This document shows, piece by piece, positions 36,865 through 44,858 of a stretch of DNA of 64,000 bases (the stretch's first letter is position 1; each line of letters starts with the position of its first letter). Source of the DNA: Azospirillum cavernae (GTDB lineage: Bacteria; Pseudomonadota; Alphaproteobacteria; Azospirillales; Azospirillaceae); contig NZ_QYUL01000001.1 of assembly GCF_003590795.1 (NCBI RefSeq), positions 1,195,001 through 1,259,000 on the forward strand, in the 5' to 3' direction. The translations under genes were made by a program, and so were the position numbers. A model generated the notes under the pieces. That model worked only from the letters and a program-made list of their open reading frames with translations. It had not been told where the DNA came from and made no database searches.

Positions 36865-38592
36865 TTATTGCAACTGAATCAACAGCCGCGTTCCTTGCGT
36901 GACGATCTGCGCGCCCGGCGTCAGCCCGGCGGTTATCAGCACGCTGCGACCGTCGATCGGTTCGGTTTTGACCGTGCGCGGCACGAAGACCTCTGGGGCC
37001 ACATGCTCCCACACCTGATCCAACCCGCTGGAGCCGGTGACGACCGCGTCGCGCGGCACCGCGATGCCGCTGCGCGAGGTTTGCTTGCTGCGGATGGCGA
37101 CCGTCACCGGGCGCCCGACCCGCAAGCCGGGGATCGGCTTGTCGATGCGGAACATCAGCGGCACCGCCTGCTGCTGCAAGGCAAGCCCGCTGCCGACGAA
37201 ACCGATGTCGAGCGTCTGGCCTTCCGGCGTCATCGCCACGGCGGCGTCCACGGCGGCGGCGGTCTTGGCGACGTCGGGATCGGCGGCGATGGCCTCGACC
37301 CACAAGCGGTTCGGGTTGACGATCTCGAAAATCTTCTCGCCCGGATGAACGATCCGGCCATTGATCGCGTTGGAGACCGAAATCACGCCATCGGTGGACG
37401 CGCGCAGAACCTCTTGCGTCTGGAGCATCGGCAGCAGGGACGAGCGCTCGCGCCGCAAACCTTCCAGCCGCATTTCAGACTGGATGATTTTGCCGTCGCG
37501 GAACGGGACGAACCAGAACTGCTTCATCAGTTCCAGGCTTTCCGCCGTGATGCGGATTTCATTGGTCAGCCGAGCCACCTCGCGCCGCACCTGGGTGCGG
37601 TCAACCACGCCGACCGACGGCGTGACGTAACCAAGCACCTGCCCTTCCTTGACCGTGTCGCCCAACACCGGCAAGCCGGTTTTCGGCGCCTCGATCCGGC
37701 CGATCAGGCTGGTTTCGACGTCGCCATGGGCGTTGGGATCGGGAATGATCCGGCCCGGAAGCTGAACCGACAGCGCGGTCTTCGCCGTTTCGACCTTTTG
37801 CGTGCGCATGTCGAACAGGCGCTGCAACGGCTTGGGCACAAAGAACGACCCGTCGGAGCGGCGGCGCGCCTTGTCGAACACGAAATCGGTGAACAGCTTG
37901 GGATCCAGCGGCTCGTTCGCCGTTTCCACCCCGGCGACGGTCGGCGTCGGCTTGAGCACCGGCGTCGTCGATTCCGCCACCGCAGGCGCGGCGACTGCAG
38001 GTTCAGCGACCGCAGGCTCAGCGACTGGGGCGACCGGCGGCGCGTCCGTTGCTGGAGCCGCCACGCTCACAGGGGCCGACGGCGCGGCAGGGGCAGCCTC
38101 GGTCGTCTTGGCTGGCGCCGCACTCGCTGGCGCAGGCGCAGGCGGGGCGCCCGGCGCCCGGCCATCGGTGATCTGATCGTTCAGGCCGTTGAGTTCCGGT
38201 TCGCCGGTGCGGAAGCTGTTGAGCGGGGTGCCGTTGGCGCCGAAGACGTAGGCGACTTCCCAGGCGAATTGCCCAACCATCTGGCTGGCCGATTGCATCG
38301 AGGCGCCAACCGCCTTGAAGGGCGTCGCCAGCATGCCGCCCACGCTCATCAACGCCGAAGCGCCCGACGAGGCGATCCCGACGCCGCCATCGACGACGCG
38401 GGTGGCGGCCTTTTGCGCGGTGTCCATCACGCCCGGTTCCGGCGGAGGCGGCACGGTGCGGCCACCGGACATGACGGTGAGGTCCGCGTCGTCCGCCGCC
38501 GACCGCGACCACCAGGAGGCGCCCGCCGACTGGCCAAAGGTCAGAGCCGTCAAAGCCACGGAGCCAAACAAGACCGCACGATTAAGCCGCAT
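36865..38592 (-). CDS. RND periplasmic adaptor (membrane fusion protein) with long N-terminal extension
   Basis: A 575-residue exported protein. The C-terminal half (about 255-575) is an HlyD/CusB-type adaptor: VKEGQVLGYV, a coiled-coil region (RREVARLTNEIRITAESLEL), a lipoyl-like return (VLRASTDGVISVSNAINGRIVHPGEKIFEIVN) and beta-barrel PGLRVGRPVTVAI. The first 230 residues are unusual: a region around residues 30-130 and an Ala-Pro linker. Ordinary adaptors are 350-450 residues. ATG at MRLNRAVLFG follows GGGGGAGG. It is the first gene of the five-gene RND operon. Confidence 0.88.
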   Translation of the reverse strand: MRLNRAVLFGSVALTALTFGQSAGASWWSRSAADDADLTVMSGGRTVPPPPEPGVMDTAQKAATRVVDGGVGIASSGASALMSVGGMLATPFKAVGASMQSASQMVGQFAWEVAYVFGANGTPLNSFRTGEPELNGLNDQITDGRAPGAPPAPAPASAAPAKTTEAAPAAPSAPVSVAAPATDAPPVAPVAEPAVAEPAVAAPAVAESTTPVLKPTPTVAGVETANEPLDPKLFTDFVFDKARRRSDGSFFVPKPLQRLFDMRTQKVETAKTALSVQLPGRIIPDPNAHGDVETSLIGRIEAPKTGLPVLGDTVKEGQVLGYVTPSVGVVDRTQVRREVARLTNEIRITAESLELMKQFWFVPFRDGKIIQSEMRLEGLRRERSSLLPMLQTQEVLRASTDGVISVSNAINGRIVHPGEKIFEIVNPNRLWVEAIAADPDVAKTAAAVDAAVAMTPEGQTLDIGFVGSGLALQQQAVPLMFRIDKPIPGLRVGRPVTVAIRSKQTSRSGIAVPRDAVVTGSSGLDQVWEHVAPEVFVPRTVKTEPIDGRSVLITAGLTPGAQIVTQGTRLLIQLQ

Positions 38593-38799
38593 CACGCGGA
38601 ACCTCCCCCTGACGTCCGCCACAACGGCGCAGCAATCATCGATTGCATTATTTTTCCTGGAGAACACACCTCTTCAGGACTTCATCATGCCCCAATTTTG
38701 CACCGCAAGAAAGGCTATTGTCACTGCATGAAAACCCTGAAACCAAGATGTTGCAAATGGTTACAAGCCTGAGACAACAGTCAGACGAAGATGTGGATG

Positions 38800-39519
38800 T
38801 TATTGTTGATCGCCACCATAAGGGGCGCCAGCGGTTGACGCGCCTGCGCATTGGGCGTCGCGAATCCGGGTGTACAAACCACGCTCGAGCGCATAGGCGT
38901 CAACCTGCGGTTCACGGACAAAGCTCTCGATGAAGCCATCCTCCAGGTAACGCACCATGCCGTCGCTGGTCCGATAGGTCATATACCCTTGCAACCCCAG
39001 AGCGGAATAGGTTCCCACCATCGTCGCCGTCCGACCCAGCAAATCCCGCCCGTTGGTCGGCCCCAGAAACGGCAGAACCATATAAGGACCAGACCCAACC
39101 CCCCATTGGCACAACACAAGCCCCAAATCATCCTGCTGGCTCTTCAGGGCGTACTGCGTGGCGGCCACATCGTACCAGCCGCCGACGCCCGCCGTGGTGT
39201 TGATGAGAAAACGCCCAAGCGAGGCGCCCGCGTTGGGGAAGTCCGCGCGCAGGCTGCTGCTGACAGCGGTCCAGGGTTCGCGCAAATTGGCGAAGACGTT
39301 GGAGATTCCGGCCCGCGTGCTGTTCGACAAACGGCTTCCATAGGCTTGGCGCAGCGGCTCCAAGGCGCTGGAATTGACGCTGTTGTTGAAGGCGAACATC
39401 GCCCGGTTGTAGGATTCCCACGGATCAAAAGCCGTCAGATCAAGCGCCTGGGCCGAACGCCCGGCGGTCAGAGACGCCAGCAGCGAAAGCGAGAGCGCCA
39501 ACACACGGATGCTCTTCAT
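38800..39519 (-). CDS. MlaA/VacJ-family protein lacking a lipobox
   Basis: A 239-residue MlaA homologue, the outer-membrane component that removes mislocalised phospholipids with the Mla pathway. Family blocks are DPWESYNRAMFAFN near the mature N-terminus and GVGSGPYMVLPFLGPTNGRD. MlaA is normally a lipoprotein; here the signal peptide (MKSIRVLALSLSLLASLTAG-RSAQA) has no Cys, so it should be cleaved by signal peptidase I. AGAGGAA precedes the ATG. It lies 207 bases upstream of the RND adaptor on the same strand. No mlaB-F genes are near. Confidence 0.9.
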   Translation of the reverse strand: MKSIRVLALSLSLLASLTAGRSAQALDLTAFDPWESYNRAMFAFNNSVNSSALEPLRQAYGSRLSNSTRAGISNVFANLREPWTAVSSSLRADFPNAGASLGRFLINTTAGVGGWYDVAATQYALKSQQDDLGLVLCQWGVGSGPYMVLPFLGPTNGRDLLGRTATMVGTYSALGLQGYMTYRTSDGMVRYLEDGFIESFVREPQVDAYALERGLYTRIRDAQCAGASTAGAPYGGDQQ

Positions 39520-39708
39520 AACTGTGGTTCCTCTGTTCAATCCGAAATCGACGGCGCCAAGACTTTGGCCCGCGCCGTCACTGTACCGAGAACCCAGGAC
39601 CGGCGAAAGCGGGTCGCGCCCCAAACACGCAGGCTTCATTGGACGCGCGGACCACCGCAGGGGTATCATGGGCCGCTCATCCATCACCACAGCGCTTGAA
39701 TCCCGGCC

Positions 39709-40113
39709 ATGCTGTCGATCCTCGGATATTCCGTTCGCCTTTTGATTGCGATGCTGGTCATCTTCGGCAGCTTCAACCCGTCCGGCTATTCCTATTATCA
39801 CTGGTTGCAACTTGATTCGGGCGACTGGGCGGTCAAGCTGTTTGCCGGACTGACGCTGACCGTGGTCCTGTATCTTCAGCTCAACGCGATGTGGCGGTCG
39901 ATGCGTCTGGTCGGCACATCCATGCTGACGACGATCAATCTGGCCGGGATCTGGTTGGCGTCCGATCTTGGTCTGGTCGATCTGCACGACCGCACCCAAC
40001 TGACGCTGACCATCCAGGTCGCCCTGACCGTCCTTCTTGGCACCGGATTTTGCTGGTCGCACATCCGCTACCGACTGAGCGGTCAGATGGATTCGGAGAA
40101 CATCGCGCGATGA
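39709..40113 (+). CDS. DUF6524-like four-helix membrane protein, copy 1
   Basis: A 134-residue inner-membrane protein with four hydrophobic segments and the motif SFNPSGYSYYHWL near residues 20-32; the C-terminal end reads FCWSHIRYRLSGQ. I place it in the DUF6524 family from memory. It is followed after 61 bases by a paralogue sharing NPxGYSYxxWL and CWxHxxxRLxGQ, so the pair arose by tandem duplication. Function unknown. Confidence 0.72.
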   Translation: MLSILGYSVRLLIAMLVIFGSFNPSGYSYYHWLQLDSGDWAVKLFAGLTLTVVLYLQLNAMWRSMRLVGTSMLTTINLAGIWLASDLGLVDLHDRTQLTLTIQVALTVLLGTGFCWSHIRYRLSGQMDSENIAR

Positions 40114-40174
40114 TCCGCCATCCATCGCCCTCCCCTCTCCATAAACGCCACGCCCGCGCGGGAGCCACGTCGGC

Positions 40175-40579
40175 ATGAAGTTTCCCGGCCTTTTCTCGCG
40201 CATCTTGAGCTGCTTTTTTTTGGTGTTCGCCACCTGGAACCCGCTTGGCTATTCCTACCTGGACTGGCTGTTCACCAGCGATGGGTCCTACGCCTCGGCC
40301 AAGTTTTTTGTCGGGGCGATTCTGGTCGGCGCCTACATCGTCTATCTGCGGGTGACGTGGCTGGCCTTGCAGGTTTTTCGCAGCGCGATCATGGCCACGC
40401 TGGCGATCTCCGGTTATTTCGCCCTGCGGCATGTCGGGTTGCTCGACGCAAACGCGCCCTTTTGGTCGAGCTATTTCCTGCTGTTTCTGGTTTCCACGCT
40501 GCTCAGCATCGGCATTTGCTGGGCGCATGTGAAACGGCGCCTGACCGGCCAGTCCCAGGTGCTCAGCCCGCCGCCGTAA
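40175..40579 (+). CDS. DUF6524-like four-helix membrane protein, copy 2
   Basis: A 134-residue membrane protein with the same layout as its upstream neighbour: TWNPLGYSYLDWL near residue 20 and ICWAHVKRRLTGQ at the C-terminus. GGGAG precedes the ATG. The shared length and motifs show a tandem paralogue pair, possibly forming a heteromer. Convergent with the TPR gene. Confidence 0.74.
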   Translation: MKFPGLFSRILSCFFLVFATWNPLGYSYLDWLFTSDGSYASAKFFVGAILVGAYIVYLRVTWLALQVFRSAIMATLAISGYFALRHVGLLDANAPFWSSYFLLFLVSTLLSIGICWAHVKRRLTGQSQVLSPPP

Positions 40580-40617
40580 CGGGCTTGAGCCTCATGGACG
40601 CACAGCAAGGATAAAGT

Positions 40618-41685
40618 TCAGCGCACCGGAGCGGACAGCGCCACCTTCAGGTTTTCACGGAATTCGGCGCGTTCCGGAGCGCGGTCGATCGCCTTCTGGA
40701 ACATCTCGCGCGCCTCGACAATCTTGTTCTGGTCGCGCAGGAACTTGCCCCAGGCGTTGTAGAGATCGGCGTAATTGGAGTCCGCCTGTTCAGCCCGTTG
40801 GAACATCGTCAACGCCTCTTCCGGGCGGCCGGTGGCGGCCAGCGACACCCCCCACTGGGTGTAAGCGTGCGGGTAGCGCGAGCGCTTTTCCGCGTCGATG
40901 GTCAACACCTCTTTGTATTTGGCGATGGCGTCCTCATGCTTGCCTTTCGCGGCCATCGCCACGCCGATGTTGTAAACCGGCAGAACAAAATCCGGGCGCA
41001 TCGTCCGCGCCTCGTTGAACTTCATGATCGCGTCGTCCGGCTTGCCCTGTTGCAAAAACACCAGACCTTGCAGATTGACCGCCCAATAACGCTCGTCCTT
41101 GGGCATGACGATCATGCAATTGCGCAACTCACGCAGCGTGTTGCTGTAGTCCTTGCTGCCGGAATCGCGCGTCGTTTCATAATAATAGGACGCCACGATG
41201 TAGGGATCGATGAAACGAACCAGATCAATCGCCACCGGACGAATCAACTCCTCCGGACGGGCGCCCCGCGCCGAGATGCTGATTGTGCGGCCAGCTTTGC
41301 GATCCTCGCCGCGCACGGCGAACTCATAGTCCTTTTCCAGCTTCACCATCTCGCCGCTGAAGATAAAGGTGACGAGGCCCATGACCTCCTGCGTCGCCTT
41401 GATCGGCTTGAGGAACTCGAACTGGTCGGCCACGACCTTGACCGCCGTTTCATCGTCGGTCAGTCCAACCTTTTGTTGCTCTTTGGCGGTGCGGGCGGCG
41501 CGGCTGATTCCCCGCACCTCGCTGGCCAAACGCGAGGCCATCACATGCGGGGTAAAGCCGTCTTCCGCCACAACATCGGGAACAGTGATGTCACGGAACA
41601 AAACAGAGCTTGAGTCAAAAAAAACCGAATAGCCAAGCAGCGCCGAAAGGGCGAGCGCCGGCACCGTCAAAATCCCAAAATCCAT
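40618..41685 (-). CDS. Membrane-anchored TPR-repeat protein
   Basis: A 355-residue protein with an N-terminal membrane segment (ILTVPALALSALLGYSVFF), an alpha/beta region of about 150 residues without clear family, then tetratricopeptide repeats from about residue 195 (GLVFLQQGKPDDAIMKFNEA; PVYNIGVAMAAKGKHEDAIAKY; WGVSLAATGRPEEALTMFQRA). It probably scaffolds an envelope complex. GGGGGAA precedes the ATG. No terminator separates it from the convergent DUF6524 genes. Confidence 0.85.
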   Translation of the reverse strand: MDFGILTVPALALSALLGYSVFFDSSSVLFRDITVPDVVAEDGFTPHVMASRLASEVRGISRAARTAKEQQKVGLTDDETAVKVVADQFEFLKPIKATQEVMGLVTFIFSGEMVKLEKDYEFAVRGEDRKAGRTISISARGARPEELIRPVAIDLVRFIDPYIVASYYYETTRDSGSKDYSNTLRELRNCMIVMPKDERYWAVNLQGLVFLQQGKPDDAIMKFNEARTMRPDFVLPVYNIGVAMAAKGKHEDAIAKYKEVLTIDAEKRSRYPHAYTQWGVSLAATGRPEEALTMFQRAEQADSNYADLYNAWGKFLRDQNKIVEAREMFQKAIDRAPERAEFRENLKVALSAPVR

Positions 41686-41855
41686 CGCGGTTCCCCCAAC
41701 CCATCAGCCGTTTCGCGCGGGCATGGGCGGAGCGCGGGCAGGCCTGTCGCGCGCTCGCTCAACCCCCGCATCCTATTGAAAAAACAATACGGTCTTACCA
41801 GCCAACTGTCGATACGCCTGCGCCCGGACCAACCCCAGCTTGACCAATCACCCGA

Positions 41856-42527
41856 TCACGAGCTTTTGACGCTCGTGTTGATCCCGTGCTGGATGTTGCC
41901 AGCCACACGCACGGGTTTCGGCCGACGCCGGAACAGCCCGAACACATGGTAGCGGTACTCTTGCAACAAGAGCAGAGCAACCGCGATGGACCAGAAATTC
42001 AGACGGTTCAGCAGCCAGAGGGCCGAAAGGACCACATGGATCAGCAAACCGGCGGCCAGCAGCGCCATCAAGACGTCCAGCAGAAACGACAACAGCATCG
42101 GCCCGCGCACGCCGGACGCCAGCGTCACGCCGACATCGACCGCGAACAGCGTGGCGACCACCATGACGACAACGCCGAAGTTCAAATGGGGATCGTCGTT
42201 CAGCAGAACCGCGACCAGATCATGCGGCGCGTCGCCCAACCGCTGCATCAACAACTCCGCGAATTCGGTCAAGGACAGATCCCAGGGACCGCCCGCATCG
42301 AAAATGGCCTCAAAGGTGAAGCTTCCCGGCTCCCAAGAGGCGGCGACCATGCAGGCGCCCAGGGCCAAACCGCTGTAGGTGGCCAGCGCCGGACGCCAGG
42401 AGCCATAGGGATGATGCAGATGCGCCGCGTCGCTGACCCGATACCAAAGGGCAAAGGGCAGCGCCAGCAGGAGCGGGATCTCCAGCGCGATCAAAAAGCT
42501 GGAATGCAAAAAATTCAGGATGTCCAT
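41856..42527 (-). CDS. Polytopic membrane protein, uncharacterised
   Basis: A 223-residue protein with about five membrane segments (for example FLIALEIPLLLALPFALWY and LLSFLLDVLMALLAAGLLIHVVL) and a basic C-terminal tail. Around residues 65-105 an acidic extramembrane loop (GDAPHDLVAVLLNDDPHL) is conserved-looking but unassigned. It lies between a TPR gene and a small soluble-protein gene on the same strand, so the three may form a unit. Confidence 0.7.
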   Translation of the reverse strand: MDILNFLHSSFLIALEIPLLLALPFALWYRVSDAAHLHHPYGSWRPALATYSGLALGACMVAASWEPGSFTFEAIFDAGGPWDLSLTEFAELLMQRLGDAPHDLVAVLLNDDPHLNFGVVVMVVATLFAVDVGVTLASGVRGPMLLSFLLDVLMALLAAGLLIHVVLSALWLLNRLNFWSIAVALLLLQEYRYHVFGLFRRRPKPVRVAGNIQHGINTSVKSS

Positions 42528-42606
42528 GCGCCCCGGCCCCCGTGTTTCCTGGGCATTGCGACATCAAGGCCGAAACGCCGCCCCGTCCAACGGGGCGGCG
42601 ACCTCA

Positions 42607-43035
42607 TCAAACCTCGACGTTCTTGTACCAGCGCTTGGAACGCAGAAGACCGGCGCGGCGGGGTTCCCAACCATTGTCGATCATGATCGACTTGATTTGG
42701 CGCTTGGCCTCATGCTCGCCAATGGCGTCGTTGGAGAAGTCGCGCAGAATGGCGGAGGTCTGCAAGAACTGGTCCTTGCTGATCTTGCCCTTCTTGCCGG
42801 CGTGACGTTCCAGAACCTGACGAATGCGGTGGTTGGTTTCGCTTTCGAACACGAACTCCTCGTCCGCCGCCACCGTGCGCAGCAGACCGCGCGCGTCATC
42901 CAGCGACAGCTCGAAGCGAGTCACGCCCTCTTCGAGGATCCGACGCTCCGTCTCCCGGCTGATGAAGGCGCTGGTCAGGCCGTTGAGCTTCACAAGATCG
43001 GCAAAACGCTTGCGAGCGTCGTCGTTGGCGGACAT
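42607..43035 (-). CDS. Small soluble protein, uncharacterised
   Basis: A 142-residue, charged, mostly helical protein without signal peptide or membrane segment. Helical segments include NDDARKRFADLVKLNGLT and RIRQVLERHAGKKGKISKDQ; the latter has an EF-hand-like KGKISKDQF feel but lacks the full Asp-rich loop. AAGGAAG precedes the ATG. I recognise no family. Context links it to the downstream membrane and TPR genes. Confidence 0.68.
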   Translation of the reverse strand: MSANDDARKRFADLVKLNGLTSAFISRETERRILEEGVTRFELSLDDARGLLRTVAADEEFVFESETNHRIRQVLERHAGKKGKISKDQFLQTSAILRDFSNDAIGEHEAKRQIKSIMIDNGWEPRRAGLLRSKRWYKNVEV

Positions 43036-43235
43036 GGAGCTTCCTTATCGAAACGGAACAGGATTCAGTGCGGGACGACATGATTTGGAATCCCAAACCA
43101 TTGGATTCAGACCTGCTACAGCCTTGACCAGCCCCGACGCGGCTCATTTAGGGTCGGCACACATTGCGATGTCAAGGTAGGAGACGCCCGGAACTTGTTA
43201 AAATCGATGTCATAATTCGCGGCAATTCACAGTCT

Positions 43236-43601
43236 TCACCTCGGACGGGCCAAGTCCACAACCATGGCGACGCCTCCGTCGGCGGCGCATCGCTCGCCCA
43301 TGCAAAAATACGCCATCGACCAGCCCGGACAGGCCCCCAACAGGGATGACGCGTCGCTCAATCGGCCTCGCGGATCATCGATGGTTGGGACAATCAACCG
43401 CACCCCGGCGTCGTTGCGGGCCACCTGCCCCAGCCCACGCAGCCGTTCGACACAGGCCAATTCGGCGCGTTGCCGCTCCTCTTCCCCCGACTCGGCCAGA
43501 CGGGCGGCGCGGACATACAGGCCAACGCCCATGCCCGCGAACACCGCGCCAAGCACAGTCAACAGGATGGTCAGGAAGCGGGCGGTTTTGGTGTCAAACA
43601 T
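43236..43601 (-). CDS. Membrane-anchored protein in pilus-gene cluster, uncharacterised
   Basis: A 121-residue protein with one N-terminal membrane segment (FLTILLTVLGAVFAGMGVGLYV), then a soluble part with four Cys (ELACVERLRG, GACPGW, YFCMGERCAADG) that could form two disulfides in the periplasm. It lies 47 bases after the T2SF-platform gene, so it probably belongs to the pilus/secretion cluster. No clear ribosome site is seen. Confidence 0.6.
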   Translation of the reverse strand: MFDTKTARFLTILLTVLGAVFAGMGVGLYVRAARLAESGEEERQRAELACVERLRGLGQVARNDAGVRLIVPTIDDPRGRLSDASSLLGACPGWSMAYFCMGERCAADGGVAMVVDLARPR

Positions 43602-43648
43602 GAGATTGGGGCGTCAAACCTGAAATCAGAACATTGTCGCAACACGGG

Positions 43649-44827
43649 TCACAGCGCCTGCCGGGCCAACTGGTCAGCCATTTGCAGCATCGGCAAGATG
43701 GTCAAGCCGAACAGCACCATGCCGGACAGGCCAAGAAACACAATGCCGACGCCGCGCATCGCTGGCTGGGCCAGCCCGACGTTCAACAGGTACAGGTCGC
43801 GCTGCTGAAGCGCCAGCGCTTGCAGCGTGCGCGCCACCTCGGCCCGGCTGTCCGCCGCCGCCAGCGACGCCCGATCAGTCGGGTGGATCGAGCGCAGGGC
43901 GTCGGTCCAGGGTCGTCCGACGACGACCGCCCTTGCCGCTTGCCGCAACTCGCCGCCCAAGGCGCCGCTCCCCGCCGACTCGGCGGTCAGCGTCAGCGCC
44001 TTGTCCATGCCCACCCCGGACCCGATCAGCAGGGCCAGCTTGTGAAAGGTGACATACTGCTCCAGCCCCATCGCGATGTGGCGGTAGACCGGCAGCAGCC
44101 GGAACAGACGATCCACCGCCACCGGGGCGATCCGCCGCCCGACAATGTTCAAAAAGGCGACGCTGGCCAAGCCGCCGAGAAACAGCAAAACCACCAACGT
44201 GCTGAGATTGGACGACAACACGATCCATTCGACGTCCACCTTCGTGCGGGCGTCGCGAAACAAATCGGTGCCCAACAGCCAAGGGGTCAGGACATGGGTG
44301 GTCAAAATCATCGTCACCGCCCCCAGCAGGGCGTGGGCCACCGCCACCCACAAACCGCTGCGGAACTCGCGCGTCGGCTTCAGCAAATCGGCCTCGAACC
44401 CGGCGGCGTTGCGCAGCGCCTCCGACGTGCCGACGCCATGGCCGCCCGCCCGCACCAGGGCGATCACGGTGAGGGGGAAATCGGCGGGTTGCCGCTCCAT
44501 CGCCGTCGGCAGATCGTCGCCAATCTCCACCGCGTCGGCCATCCGCTCCGCCACCCGCCGGATGCGCCCGTCGAAGGAGGCGGCGAGACGGCGCAGCCCC
44601 TCGGCCAGACCGACGCGGGAATCAAGCATCGACGCCAGCCGGATGAACAGGATGTGCCGTTCGTTGTGGCTCAAGGTGCGCCCAAGGCTCCAGGCCGGGC
44701 GGCGGCGCACGGCCAACACCCGCCCGCGCCCGCTGACCTGCGCCCGCGCCGCGTCGGCGTCGCTGGCGTCCACCAGCAGCGTGCGCGCCTTTCCGGCGGC
44801 GATCAGGCGGACCTCAAAGCGCGGCAT
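43649..44827 (-). CDS. Type IV pilus/T2SS inner-membrane platform protein (T2SF domain)
   Basis: A 392-residue GspF/PilC-family protein with two T2SF domains: RHILFIRLASMLDSRVGLAEGLRRL near residue 75 and FHKLALLIGSGVGMDKALTL near 250, and three or four membrane segments. It anchors the pilus assembly ATPase. Together with the PilN-type secretin upstream, it resembles the type IVb (R64-like) pilus PilR. The start MPRFEVRLIAAG follows GGGAGAGG. No ATPase or prepilin gene is in the window. Confidence 0.85.
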   Translation of the reverse strand: MPRFEVRLIAAGKARTLLVDASDADAARAQVSGRGRVLAVRRRPAWSLGRTLSHNERHILFIRLASMLDSRVGLAEGLRRLAASFDGRIRRVAERMADAVEIGDDLPTAMERQPADFPLTVIALVRAGGHGVGTSEALRNAAGFEADLLKPTREFRSGLWVAVAHALLGAVTMILTTHVLTPWLLGTDLFRDARTKVDVEWIVLSSNLSTLVVLLFLGGLASVAFLNIVGRRIAPVAVDRLFRLLPVYRHIAMGLEQYVTFHKLALLIGSGVGMDKALTLTAESAGSGALGGELRQAARAVVVGRPWTDALRSIHPTDRASLAAADSRAEVARTLQALALQQRDLYLLNVGLAQPAMRGVGIVFLGLSGMVLFGLTILPMLQMADQLARQAL

Positions 44828-44858
44828 GCGGGGCCTCTCCCTCTCGGTTCCGGCGGAA

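Noticed and set aside
36637..38772. Long plus-strand frame opposite the RND adaptor
   Set aside because: Same compositional signature of an antisense shadow; the minus strand has a signal peptide and adaptor motifs.
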